Assembly (NCBI RefSeq): GCF_000421965.1
Contig: NZ_ATAY01000034.1
Coordinates: 1-64,000 of the forward strand
Source: Ruminiclostridium papyrosolvens C7
GTDB lineage: Bacteria > Bacillota > Clostridia > Acetivibrionales > DSM-1351
DNA length: 64,000 nucleotides
Reading direction: 5' to 3'
Part shown: positions 18,278 through 26,904 of the stretch, piece by piece
Numbering within the stretch: position 1 is the first letter of the stretch
Layout: the number at the start of each line of letters is the position of its first letter
The notes under the pieces: model-generated
Seen by the model: only the letters and a program-made list of their open reading frames with translations
What the model was told of the DNA's origin: nothing
The model's database searches: none
Translations under genes and position numbers: made by a program

Positions 18278-20035
18278 ATGAATATATTCATCAACAGAGA
18301 TTATTTCCTTTTTGATGGTGCCATGGGTACCTACTATTCATCAAAGCATAAAAACAATACTCCCTGTGAATTTGCTAATATTAGTGAAAGAGAAAATATT
18401 TTAAATATTCATTTAGAGTACATACAAGCCGGTGTAAACGCCATTAAAACAAATACTTTTGGTGCAAACCGTTTTTCACTTGGCTGTCAACAGTCGGAGG
18501 TTGACAGGATTATAAAATCGGGATATGACATTGCCGCACAGGCTTGTTCAGGACAAGAGGTGGCAGTTTTTGCGGATATTGGCCCGATACCTGACGGAAA
18601 AGGAGCCAATCCCGAGGAAGAATATAAAAGAATCGTTGATATTTTTATGGAATGCGGGGCAAAAAACTTTCTGTTTGAAACCTTTGCAAATACTGATGTT
18701 TTGACGGGGGTTGCAGCTTACATACGGTTACGTTTACCTGATGCGGTTATCGTTACTTCTTTCGCAGTTTATCCTGACGGCTACTCAAAGGAAGGACTTT
18801 TTTATATTGATATAATGGAAAAAATGTATGCCAGCGGTCTTGTCGATGCGGTTGGACTTAACTGCATCAGCGGCCCTGCCCATATGTATCGTCTTATTGA
18901 AAAAGCGGATATCAGGGGTAAAAACATTATTATTATGCCCAATTCGGGATATCCGGGTTCAGAGAGAGGCAGAACTGTTTATTCGGACAATTCTGAGTAC
19001 TATGCTGAAAAGCTTGTGGATATAAAGAAGCTGGGAGTTAAAATTCTTGGTGGCTGTTGCGGAACTACGCCACGACATATCGCTGCTGCCGCTAAGTTGT
19101 TATCCTGCCCACAACCTGTTGAATCCAATGCGGGCATAAGTACTCATATAGAGACATGCGACCTTGCAAATGAAAATATTCTTGACAGAATTATTAAGAA
19201 TAAAAAGCCAATACTGGTAGAAGTGGATCCTCCCTTTGATACTAATTGGGAGTATATGCTCAGGGATACGCTCATTCTTAAACAGGCCGGGGCAGATATT
19301 ATTACTATTGCTGATTCACCTCTGGCAAAAGCAAGGGCAGAAAGTACCATTATGGCTGCAAAGATTCAGCGGGAAGCAGCTATACCCGTTATGCCTCATA
19401 TAACCTGTAGAGACAAAAATCTTCTGGGGATAAAGGCATCACTTTTGGGAGGGCATATAGAAGGAATACGGAATGTCCTTGTTATTACAGGCGACCCTAT
19501 TGCCAATATTGAGCGTAGCAGGATAAAAGGAGTTTTCAGTTTTAATTCTTCCAATCTTGCAAATTATATTAAAAGCTTAAATAGCAATGTTTTTTGCGGA
19601 CAGGACATTAAAATAGCCGGCGCTTTAAATGTAAATGCAGTAAATTTTAGTGCCGAGTTAAAAAAGGCTTTTACTAAAATTGAAAACGGCATCAGCTGTT
19701 TCCTTACTCAGGCAATTTATACAAAAAGTGCGGTTGAAAACTTGCTTAAAGCGATTGAAACCCTGAACGTACCCATATTCGCAGGATTCATGCCAATAGT
19801 GAGCTACAAAAATGCACAGTTTATAAATAATGAGGTTCCGGGAATAGATATAGATACAGAGACAATAGAAAAATTCCGGGATAGAAGCCGTGAAGAATCA
19901 GAAAAGTTGGGAATGGAGATTACAATGGATATTGTTGAGGAAATTTATCCTCATGTCTCCGGCTTTTATCTTATGACTCCTCTTAAAAGAACAGGTGTAA
20001 TATGTGAATTGATAAAAAAAATTAAGGAGATATAA
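18278..20035 (+). CDS. Bifunctional homocysteine S-methyltransferase / methylenetetrahydrofolate reductase
   Basis: 585 residues in two domains. Residues 1 to about 290 are a homocysteine-binding barrel: DGAMGTYY at the start and zinc ligands C196 (LNCISG), C260 and C261 (GGCCGTT). From about 300 (KPILVEVDPPFDTNWEYM) a methylenetetrahydrofolate reductase barrel follows, with VLVITGDP and FLTQAIYT typical of MTHFR. The fusion would couple 5-methyl-THF formation to homocysteine methylation. The next gene, two bases after the stop, encodes the methyl-THF-binding domain of cobalamin-dependent methionine synthase. No B12-binding or reactivation domain is in the window, so a corrinoid protein must come from elsewhere. 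The ribosome site AAGG lies five bases before the ATG. Confidence 0.9.
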   Translation: MNIFINRDYFLFDGAMGTYYSSKHKNNTPCEFANISERENILNIHLEYIQAGVNAIKTNTFGANRFSLGCQQSEVDRIIKSGYDIAAQACSGQEVAVFADIGPIPDGKGANPEEEYKRIVDIFMECGAKNFLFETFANTDVLTGVAAYIRLRLPDAVIVTSFAVYPDGYSKEGLFYIDIMEKMYASGLVDAVGLNCISGPAHMYRLIEKADIRGKNIIIMPNSGYPGSERGRTVYSDNSEYYAEKLVDIKKLGVKILGGCCGTTPRHIAAAAKLLSCPQPVESNAGISTHIETCDLANENILDRIIKNKKPILVEVDPPFDTNWEYMLRDTLILKQAGADIITIADSPLAKARAESTIMAAKIQREAAIPVMPHITCRDKNLLGIKASLLGGHIEGIRNVLVITGDPIANIERSRIKGVFSFNSSNLANYIKSLNSNVFCGQDIKIAGALNVNAVNFSAELKKAFTKIENGISCFLTQAIYTKSAVENLLKAIETLNVPIFAGFMPIVSYKNAQFINNEVPGIDIDTETIEKFRDRSREESEKLGMEITMDIVEEIYPHVSGFYLMTPLKRTGVICELIKKIKEI

Positions 20036-20036
20036 A

Positions 20037-20822
20037 ATGATAATAGTTGGAGAGAAGTTAAACAGTTCCATACCTAAAATGTTTGATAAAATGAAAGCCA
20101 AGGACACCGAAGCTATCAGGCAAATAGCCATAAGTCAGCAGGAGGCAGGGGCAAGATATCTTGATATTAACACAGCAATATTCAGAGAAGATGAGTTCGA
20201 AATGCTAAAATATATTCTGGATATTGTTCTGGAAAATACAGACTGCGGAATCATGCTTGATTCACCCTCGCCTGTTGTAATAGAAAAGGCTCTGCCTCTT
20301 TTATCGGGCAGGGATATAATAATAAACTCTGTAACGCTTCAGGACAGAATAAATGATCTGCTACCGTTGGCTAGAAGTTACAAGACAGGGGTTGTAGGGC
20401 TGCCTATCGATTCCGAAGGTATTCCCAAAACGGTGGAAAAAAGAGTGGAAAATTCACTTAAATTAATTGAAATAATGAACAAGGAAGGAATTAAAAATAC
20501 TGACATATACATTGACGCCCTAGCAGAAGCGGTAGCTGTGGAGAGTGAAGCGTCAGCCATAACAATCAGAACAATAGAAGGGGTCAGAAAAGCTCATTCT
20601 GATGTTCACCTTATTTGCGGAGTTTCAAACGTTTCCTTCGGGCTCCCTAAAAGGACAGATATCAATTCTGTTTTCCTTTCAGCTGCAATTTTTGCGGGAC
20701 TTGACAGCGGTATTGTGGACATAACCAATGAACAGATTAAAAGTACTATTTTTACTGCTGAAATGATAGCAGGCCTTGACGAATATTGTATGGAATACTT
20801 GGGTTATATTAGAAGTAAATAA
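20037..20822 (+). CDS. Methyltetrahydrofolate-binding (pterin) methyltransferase
   Basis: 261 residues of the dihydropteroate-synthase-like TIM barrel. It resembles the pterin domain of MetH and AcsE rather than FolP: GEKLNSSIPKMF at the N-terminus, ARYLDINTA, and the C-terminal CGVSNVSFGLPKR, which is typical of methyl-THF:corrinoid methyltransferases. It would move the methyl group of 5-methyl-THF to a corrinoid cofactor. It directly follows the homocysteine methyltransferase-MTHFR fusion (GGAG seven bases before the ATG), so the two probably supply parts of a split methionine synthase. A Wood-Ljungdahl role is less likely because no other pathway gene is present here. Confidence 0.87.
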   Translation: MIIVGEKLNSSIPKMFDKMKAKDTEAIRQIAISQQEAGARYLDINTAIFREDEFEMLKYILDIVLENTDCGIMLDSPSPVVIEKALPLLSGRDIIINSVTLQDRINDLLPLARSYKTGVVGLPIDSEGIPKTVEKRVENSLKLIEIMNKEGIKNTDIYIDALAEAVAVESEASAITIRTIEGVRKAHSDVHLICGVSNVSFGLPKRTDINSVFLSAAIFAGLDSGIVDITNEQIKSTIFTAEMIAGLDEYCMEYLGYIRSK

Positions 20823-20906
20823 TAGAAAAATATTTGCAGAATAAACGTAGCATATATGATAAAATATTTTATAAAATTCATAAAAAATCCGGGAGAAGGT
20901 AGCATA

Positions 20907-22628
20907 GTGAAAAGCAAACCATTATACGAAGTAAGAAAAATATCAAATCTTAAAGACATGATAGAGCAAAGTGCGGGTCTGTACGGTGCCAAGCCTGCTT
21001 TTCTGGTTAAACAAAAAGGGAACTCTGCATCATATACTCCGATTACTTTTAAAGAGTACAAGGACGATATTGATGCACTTGGAACGGCACTTATCAGTCT
21101 TGGCCTGAAAGGCAAAAAGATTGCCCTCATTGGTGAAAACAGGTATGAATGGGCTACTACTTATTTAGGTGTGTGTAACGGTACAGGCATTATTGTGCCC
21201 TTGGATAAGGAATTGCCACAAAACGAGATTGAGAATTGTCTGCTAAGAAGCCATGCAGATGCTATAATTTTTTCAGGTTCTGTGTCAAAGAATATTTCAA
21301 GTATTCTTAAAAATATCACTACCTGTAAGTATTATATAAACATGGATATTGATGAAGATTCAGACGGACAGATGTCGTACAGCAGATTGCTTAAAAATGG
21401 ATATGACCTAATAAAGAGCGGAAAAAGAGAGTTTCTGGATGCAGTTATAGACAATGAGAAAATGAATATACTACTTTTTACCTCAGGTACAACTGACAAG
21501 TCAAAGGCGGTTATGCTGTCTCACAGGAATATTGCAGAAAACTTGATGGCTATGTGTTCTATGCTTTATATAGATGAAAAGGATGTTTTTCTTTCTGTTT
21601 TACCTGCACATCATACATACGAATGTACCTGCGGATTCCTGTGTCAGATGTACAGAGGGTGTACGGTTGCATTTTGCGAAGGTCTCCGTCATATTGTCAA
21701 AAATCTCAGCGAATCAAAGTGTACGGTAATGAACGGTGTACCGTTGGTTTTTGAGTCAATATATAAACAATTAATGCATCAGGTTTCTAAAAAGCCAGGG
21801 GGAGCAAAAAAATTAAAGTTTGGAATTAAAATCAGTAATGCTCTCGGTAAGTTGGGAATTGATGTGAGGAGGAAACTTTTTGCAGAAATTCATCAAGCAT
21901 TGGGAGGGCATTTGAGACTATTCATCAGCGGAGCAGCTGCTATTGACCCGGAAGTATCAAAGGGTTTCAGAAATATCGGTATACAACTTGTTCAGGGTTA
22001 TGGTCTTACAGAGTGTGCACCTATTGTGGGTTTAAACAGAGACTGCTGGTTTAAGGATGATGCTGCTGGATTACCCTTGCCCGGATTAAAGGTGGTAATA
22101 GATAATCCGAATAGCGAAGGTGTCGGAGAGATAAAGGTATCAGGTCCAAGCGTAATGATGGGCTACTACGAGAACAAAGAGGCTACGGATGAAGTAATCA
22201 GAGATGGTTGGTTTTATACGGGAGATATGGGATATCTGGATTCGGACGGATTTATTCATATTACCGGCAGAATGAAAAATGTAATCATAACAAAGAATGG
22301 TAAAAACGTTTATCCTGAAGAAATCGAAACGCTCCTTAACAGAAGTGACTATATCAAAGAATCCCTGGTTTTTGGGAAAAATGATAATGATGATGTAGTT
22401 GTATGTGCTCAGATTGTGCCTGAAAGAGAAAAGATTGAAGAAGACTTTAAAAACGGTATCCTTGGCAGCAGTGATGCTGAAGCTGTTATAAACCAAGAGG
22501 TTAAACGGATTAACAAGGAACTGGTAACATATAAATATGTAAAAGAGTTTACCCTCAGGGATACAGAGTTTGAGAAAACTACAACTAAAAAAATAAAGAG
22601 GTATCAGGAGCTGAATAAAAGTGAGTAA
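20907..22628 (+). CDS. Long-chain acyl-CoA ligase-like AMP-binding enzyme
   Basis: 573 residues from a GTG at 20907, chosen because GGAGAAGG sits seven bases upstream; the longer in-frame ATG at 20856 has no ribosome site. The P-loop is LLFTSGTTDKSKAVMLSHRN. The adenylate motifs are GYGLTECAPIV, WFYTGDMGYLD and GRMKNVIITKNGKNVYPEEIE, followed by a C-terminal catalytic Lys region (FEKTTTKKIKRYQ). The enzyme would activate a carboxylic acid, probably a fatty acid, with ATP and CoA or a carrier protein. Its end overlaps the next gene by 8 bases, so the two are translationally linked. Confidence 0.88.
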   Translation: MKSKPLYEVRKISNLKDMIEQSAGLYGAKPAFLVKQKGNSASYTPITFKEYKDDIDALGTALISLGLKGKKIALIGENRYEWATTYLGVCNGTGIIVPLDKELPQNEIENCLLRSHADAIIFSGSVSKNISSILKNITTCKYYINMDIDEDSDGQMSYSRLLKNGYDLIKSGKREFLDAVIDNEKMNILLFTSGTTDKSKAVMLSHRNIAENLMAMCSMLYIDEKDVFLSVLPAHHTYECTCGFLCQMYRGCTVAFCEGLRHIVKNLSESKCTVMNGVPLVFESIYKQLMHQVSKKPGGAKKLKFGIKISNALGKLGIDVRRKLFAEIHQALGGHLRLFISGAAAIDPEVSKGFRNIGIQLVQGYGLTECAPIVGLNRDCWFKDDAAGLPLPGLKVVIDNPNSEGVGEIKVSGPSVMMGYYENKEATDEVIRDGWFYTGDMGYLDSDGFIHITGRMKNVIITKNGKNVYPEEIETLLNRSDYIKESLVFGKNDNDDVVVCAQIVPEREKIEEDFKNGILGSSDAEAVINQEVKRINKELVTYKYVKEFTLRDTEFEKTTTKKIKRYQELNKSE

Positions 22629-23406
22629 TATAATAGAAACAGCAATAAATGATGCTGTAAAAATGGTTCGTGAGGCAGGAGAACTTTTGCTGCAAAGCAT
22701 GGACGACAAGAAAGTCATTACTAAGAATGGTACTGCTAATTTTGTTACTGAAATAGACTTGAAGGTTCAGGAGATATTATTCGGTAAGCTGGTTAATTTG
22801 TTGCCTGACAGTAATATAATTGCTGAGGAAACGGTAGATAATAATTTTTCTCTTGAAAAATATACATGGATACTTGACCCCGTTGACGGAACTACAAACC
22901 TTATGTATGGGTACAAATGTTCCGCAATAGCCCTTGGATTGGTGGTAGATGGTGTTCCCTACGCAGGAATTGTATATAATCCTTTTTTAAATGAAATGTA
23001 TACGGCACAAAAGGGTAAGGGAGCATTTGTAAACAACAAGAGAATAGAGGTAACTTCAAACGGGAGTCTATCCGATAGTCTTTTGGCCTTCGGAACTTCA
23101 CCCTACGACAGAGGAAAAGCCGATGAGACCTTCAGAATAACCAAAAACGTTTTTAGCAAATGCAGAGATATAAGAAGAAGCGGTTCTGCAGCTCTAGATA
23201 TATGTAATGTAGCTGCCGGACGTACTGACGGGTATTTTGAAATGGAATTGCAGCCTTGGGATTATGCGGGAGCTTCCATAATTCTGAAAGAGGCAGGCGG
23301 CAGCATAACCGATTGGCAGGGCAAGGATTTAACCTACATTTCAAAAAGCCCCGCAATTGCTACAAATGGGCTAATACATAAGGAATTAATAGAAGCAATG
23401 AAATAG
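22621..23406 (+). CDS. Inositol monophosphatase family protein
   Basis: 261 residues from a GTG inside the last codons of the acyl ligase. The metal-binding motifs are complete: IAEET (E69, E70), ILDPVDGTTN (D86, D89) and WDYAGA near residue 218. The family hydrolyses inositol-1-phosphate and similar phosphates with Mg2+ and is inhibited by Li+. Some bacterial members act on fructose-1,6-bisphosphate, NADP or 3'-phosphoadenosine phosphates, so the substrate is open. The overlap with the acyl ligase suggests co-expression, without an obvious metabolic link. Confidence 0.9.
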   Translation: MSNIIETAINDAVKMVREAGELLLQSMDDKKVITKNGTANFVTEIDLKVQEILFGKLVNLLPDSNIIAEETVDNNFSLEKYTWILDPVDGTTNLMYGYKCSAIALGLVVDGVPYAGIVYNPFLNEMYTAQKGKGAFVNNKRIEVTSNGSLSDSLLAFGTSPYDRGKADETFRITKNVFSKCRDIRRSGSAALDICNVAAGRTDGYFEMELQPWDYAGASIILKEAGGSITDWQGKDLTYISKSPAIATNGLIHKELIEAMK

Positions 23407-23444
23407 ATAACAAAAACATAAATCTTAATGAATCAGTAAGTTTC

Positions 23445-23506
23445 AAAAAAGGATAATAACCGCAAAATTCATATTATATGGATTTTGTAGTTGCTATCCT
23501 TTTTTC
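23445..23506 (+). terminator. Terminator after the inositol monophosphatase gene
   Basis: A long hairpin: AAAAAAGGATA (23445-23455) pairs with TATCCTTTTTT (23495-23505), with further pairing of CAAAAT with ATTTTG inside. The right arm ends in a T-run. The rest of the gap to 23812 is AT-rich and shows no gene I can support. Confidence 0.6.
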
Positions 23507-23812
23507 GTCAACAAATCCTTGTAAGATTTTCGCATTATTTAAAAGATATAGGCTATCATTTTTGGGGGAACAGAAAATCTTTATAGTTCTGCCGTTTGAA
23601 TTCAAAACACGTCTGCAGGCATTCACTGAGTAATTTAGCTATATTATACCATGAAAGAGCAAAAAGGAATTTTAAATTACATTTCATGCCATAAAAATAG
23701 CATTTCAGGCAGCAAATGAATGTTAAAGACTTTTTAAGATATAATTACAGGCATACTTATTGAATAAGTACAATAGGTATTCTATAACAATAACATTTGG
23801 AGGAAGTAGAAA

Positions 23813-24316
23813 ATGAAAAAAGTGAAAAACATTATGGCAAGTATTTCAGCACTACTTATTTGCGTTACAGTATTAGCAGGTTGTGGATCAGATCCGGTGC
23901 AAGATGACCTGATTAATTACATTAACAATCAATTGCCAACTATTGCAACATTAGAAGAGAAAGTATCCAGTGAATATCAAGCCGTTAAGGCAGACAGTAA
24001 TGCAGATGACTCAGCGTTTGGGGTTAAATTAAAGGATGTGATAATTCCTGCAGCTGCTGAATTAATTGCAAAAACAAAAGCAACAGTTCCGGCAACGGAA
24101 GAAGTGAAAAAAGTACACGATAAATATCTTGCATCAGTGACAGCACAATCTGAAGCTTTTGCCATACTGCTTGACGCAGTTGGAAAGAATGACGAAAAAT
24201 TAGCAAAAACTGCAAATGATAAACTAACAGAGGCTGAAAGGCTATCCAAAGAATATTTAGCAGACTTAGAAACTTTGAAAAAGGATCATGGTGTAGAGAA
24301 CAAAGAAAGCAAGTAG
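23813..24316 (+). CDS. Small helical lipoprotein of unknown function
   Basis: 167 residues. A type II signal peptide ends in the lipobox LAGC, with the lipidated Cys near residue 24. The mature part is Lys/Glu/Ala-rich and predicted helical (PAAAELIAKTKATVP, LEKLSKEYLADLETLKK-like stretches), with no enzyme motif. It would be anchored to the outer face of the membrane. GGAGG lies eight bases before the ATG. It is 50 bases upstream of the clostripain gene and may be co-transcribed with it; no functional link can be seen. Confidence 0.75.
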   Translation: MKKVKNIMASISALLICVTVLAGCGSDPVQDDLINYINNQLPTIATLEEKVSSEYQAVKADSNADDSAFGVKLKDVIIPAAAELIAKTKATVPATEEVKKVHDKYLASVTAQSEAFAILLDAVGKNDEKLAKTANDKLTEAERLSKEYLADLETLKKDHGVENKESK

Positions 24317-24366
24317 CATTGAATATACCATGCATATATTTTCAATTTTATTAGGGGGAATTAACT

Positions 24367-26259
24367 ATGCGTAAGTTTATGAGTACAGCTTTGGTTCTGG
24401 CTATATTTGTCTTTACAGTACTATTTAGTAGTTCGAACGTTGAGGCAGCAAAGGCTGCACCCTACACCGTTTTAGTGTATATGGTTGGGTCTGACCTGGA
24501 GAGCGACGGTGGGGCTGCAACCAATGATTTAATTGAAATGGCAGCAGTTGGTTCAACAAAGAATGTAAACATTTTGGTTGAAACCGGAGGAACGAAAAAG
24601 TGGAATTTGCCTATGATAAGTAACAAGGTAAACCAGCGCTGGTTGGTTCAGAAGGAGAATATCAAACTATTAAAAAATAATTTAGGAAACCGTAGCATGG
24701 GTAAACAGAGTACTCTACAGGATTTCCTTGTATGGGGAGTGAAGAATTATCCTGCAAAAAAATATGCCGTAGTATTGTGGGATCATGGTGCTGGTGCTAA
24801 AGGCTTTGGATATGATGAAAACAATGGCGGTAATGATCCAACCCTGTCTATAAAAGAAATAAATGGTGCATTAAAGGCTGCAACAGCTACCAGTAAACAA
24901 AAATTTGAACTGGTTGGATTTGATGCTTGTTTGATGGGAAACATTGAGACGGCTACAGGAATAAAGGATTATGCTTCATATATGGTAGCTTCCGAGGAGC
25001 TTGAGCCGGGCCATGGATGGGACTATACTTCTGCATTGCAGGCCTTAAACAAGAAACCTACAGCAACAGGTGCTGAATTTGGAAAGGCAATAGCTGACGG
25101 CTATAAAAAGCAAGCAACTACACAGGGCACAGTCGAACAAATTACACTATCAGTAGTTAACCTTGCAAAAGTTAGTGCAGTTAACACTGCGTTTGAGAAT
25201 TTTATAAAGAAAGCCAGCAATGATATTAAGGACCCTGAAAGGATTACTGCGGTATCAAAAGCAAGAGTTAAAGCCGAGGACTATGGAGATGCGGGTGCTC
25301 ATGGTGGTACTACTGACATGGCTGATATCTATGACATTGCCTATAACCTAAAGAGTATTTATCCGAGTGAAGCAAATCAGTTAATGAAAAGTATAAAGGC
25401 TTGTATTACATACAAGGTTACCAGTGACACAAAGCCAAATGCAAATGGGTTATCCATATATTTTCCATGCAAGGACAAGGAAAACTTTAAGGATAACTTA
25501 AAGGAATATCAAAATACAGGCTATTCCAAAAACTATCAGAAGTTTCTTGCCACATATGTGGATGGGATTCTAACAGATACAACCCCGATTCAGTTAATAC
25601 AGGCTGATCCCAATGCAGGTGGTGGAGATTCGGATAGCCTGTTTTCAGTACAGATAGCCCCTGAAGATATTGCGGATATAAATGAGCTTTATTCAGTACT
25701 GGCAATGCCCTGTGACGAAGAAGGCAATGCAATCATGTACCTAGGTATGGATAAGGATGTTCAGCTGGATCCTAATACCGGTATAGTAAAGGAAAATTTT
25801 ACAGGTACCTGGACTACTCTTGGAGGGCAAATTGTGTCAATGTATATTGACGAAATAATTGATTATAATTATGTAACCTATTCCATTCCTGCCAAGCTGA
25901 ACGGAGAATCTGTAGATATAAAGGTTTTGTATAGCGAAGAATATCCTGAGGGAATAGTATTGGGTGCATGGAAAGGTATTGACGAGAAGACCGGTATGCC
26001 TGACAAGGATATCATAAATATATGCACCGGAGATGTGATTATTCCGCAATACTACTATTATGGAGCAACAGATGATGCAGGCGGCTATGTTGACGGAGAA
26101 GCTTTTAAGGTAGGAGATGAGCTCAAGCTGGAGGTAGTTGAACTGCCAGAAGCAGATTACCTGTACGGATTCTATATGACAGATACTGCACAAAACTCAA
26201 GTACTTCTGAATTTGTAACCTTTAACATTAAAGATGGCTATATTACTGTTAAAAATTAA
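24367..26259 (+). CDS. Clostripain-family (C11) cysteine peptidase, secreted
   Basis: 630 residues with a signal peptide ending near NVEAAKA. The catalytic pair is H140 in VLWDHGAG and C188 in FDACLMGNIE, the C11 clostripain signature; LVYMVGSDLES at the N-terminus is also family-typical. After about residue 410 an extra C-terminal region (DEEGNAIMYLGMDKDVQL) follows, rich in beta-strand and acidic residues, of unknown role. C11 enzymes cleave after Arg or Lys and usually mature by autolysis. AGGGGG lies eight bases before the ATG. A strong terminator follows. Confidence 0.9.
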   Translation: MRKFMSTALVLAIFVFTVLFSSSNVEAAKAAPYTVLVYMVGSDLESDGGAATNDLIEMAAVGSTKNVNILVETGGTKKWNLPMISNKVNQRWLVQKENIKLLKNNLGNRSMGKQSTLQDFLVWGVKNYPAKKYAVVLWDHGAGAKGFGYDENNGGNDPTLSIKEINGALKAATATSKQKFELVGFDACLMGNIETATGIKDYASYMVASEELEPGHGWDYTSALQALNKKPTATGAEFGKAIADGYKKQATTQGTVEQITLSVVNLAKVSAVNTAFENFIKKASNDIKDPERITAVSKARVKAEDYGDAGAHGGTTDMADIYDIAYNLKSIYPSEANQLMKSIKACITYKVTSDTKPNANGLSIYFPCKDKENFKDNLKEYQNTGYSKNYQKFLATYVDGILTDTTPIQLIQADPNAGGGDSDSLFSVQIAPEDIADINELYSVLAMPCDEEGNAIMYLGMDKDVQLDPNTGIVKENFTGTWTTLGGQIVSMYIDEIIDYNYVTYSIPAKLNGESVDIKVLYSEEYPEGIVLGAWKGIDEKTGMPDKDIINICTGDVIIPQYYYYGATDDAGGYVDGEAFKVGDELKLEVVELPEADYLYGFYMTDTAQNSSTSEFVTFNIKDGYITVKN

Positions 26260-26290
26260 ACATACGATTTGAATAAGTGTCAGAATTTAA

Positions 26291-26334
26291 AAACTCCTTA
26301 TGTGATACCGAGAATAGTATCATATAAGGAGTTT
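26291..26334 (+). terminator. Terminator after clostripain
   Basis: An 18-bp stem (26291-26308 with 26317-26334, one G-T wobble) and an 8-base loop, followed by AGTTTG. Confidence 0.65.
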
Positions 26335-26350
26335 AGTTTGTCTAACGAAT

Positions 26351-26452
26351 ACCACACGTTCTACGTGTGGTTATGACTCAAATTAAACACAATGCAATTC
26401 TTCCAAAAGAGGTAGGGTGATAAAAAATCACCCTACCTGTAATGGAAGAATT
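26351..26452. repeat. Paired palindromes, possible remnant of an IS200/IS605-type element
   Basis: First palindrome: ACCACACGT (26351-26359) / ACGTGTGGT (26363-26371), loop TCT. Second, compound palindrome: AATTCTTCC (26396-26404) pairs with GGAAGAATT (26444-26452), enclosing a perfect 11-bp stem 26411-26421 / 26427-26437. IS200/IS605 ends are small subterminal hairpins without inverted terminal repeats, and the first hairpin with its TTATGA flank resembles such ends. There is no transposase ORF. It could equally be a terminator or leader structure of the peptide cluster. Confidence 0.35.
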
Positions 26453-26606
26453 TTACTATTATAAATATAAAGGTTACCAAAGTTACTTTTGGACAAGTTC
26501 AAATTGAATCCTGTGATTTACTCCGGGGATATCAGGACTCATAAATAGCCGAAAGCAGAAGAATTTCGCGAGCTTCTGTCGAGGCAGAAAAAAAGGGGGT
26601 GAAATT

Positions 26607-26759
26607 ATGAAGAAACTTGGTAAGAAGTTAAGTCAGGTTGAAAGAAGTGTTGAGGCGTATTCGTCTTGCGGATGCGGGTGTGGCTGTTATGAATCTCCAG
26701 CTTACAGTTATGGAACTTACATGGGAGATTATACTGCTTGGCTCAATTATATTAACTGA
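26607..26759 (+). CDS. Cys-rich RiPP precursor peptide, Clo7bot-like
   Basis: 50 residues, with GGGGG eight bases before the ATG. The leader MKKLGKKLSQVERSVEAYSS is basic and amphipathic. The core has four Cys alternating with Gly, CGCGCGC at 21-27, and then a Tyr-rich tail (YESPAYSYGTYMGDYTAWLN). The VEAY-then-CxCxC layout matches what I know as the Clo7bot family of Cys-rich peptides (TIGR04065). Genes of this family sit next to a dedicated radical SAM maturase, as here. The expected product is a peptide with radical-installed cross-links (thioether or other) at Cys; the actual chemistry and bioactivity are not established by sequence. A large hairpin separates it from the maturase gene, which may keep precursor mRNA more abundant. 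Confidence 0.78.
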   Translation: MKKLGKKLSQVERSVEAYSSCGCGCGCYESPAYSYGTYMGDYTAWLNYIN

Positions 26760-26799
26760 TAGTTCCATGAATTATAAGGTTCTTATATAAATTAAATTA

Positions 26800-26844
26800 T
26801 ATATGATATAACCGAAACATACAATGTTTCGGTTATATCATATA
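26800..26844 (+). terminator. Attenuator-like hairpin between precursor and maturase genes
   Basis: About 20 perfectly paired bases (26801-26820 with 26824-26843) and a 3-base loop ACA, lying 41 bases after the precursor stop and 61 bases before the maturase start. No long T-run follows, so it may be a leaky terminator or an mRNA stabiliser. Confidence 0.55.
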
Positions 26845-26904
26845 ATTCTGAAATTTGGGGTATAAATGATATTTTAAAATATAAACATTCAAGGAGGGGT
26901 TCAC

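Noticed and set aside
23475-23640. A leftward frame of about 50 codons starting with GTG in the gap before the lipoprotein gene
   Set aside because: No ribosome site, and its end lies inside the terminator hairpin of the upstream gene.
26453-26606. Cyclic-di-GMP or other known riboswitch in the leader of the peptide gene
   Set aside because: A short hairpin (CAGAAG/CTTCTG near 26556-26579) is present but no known consensus could be matched.
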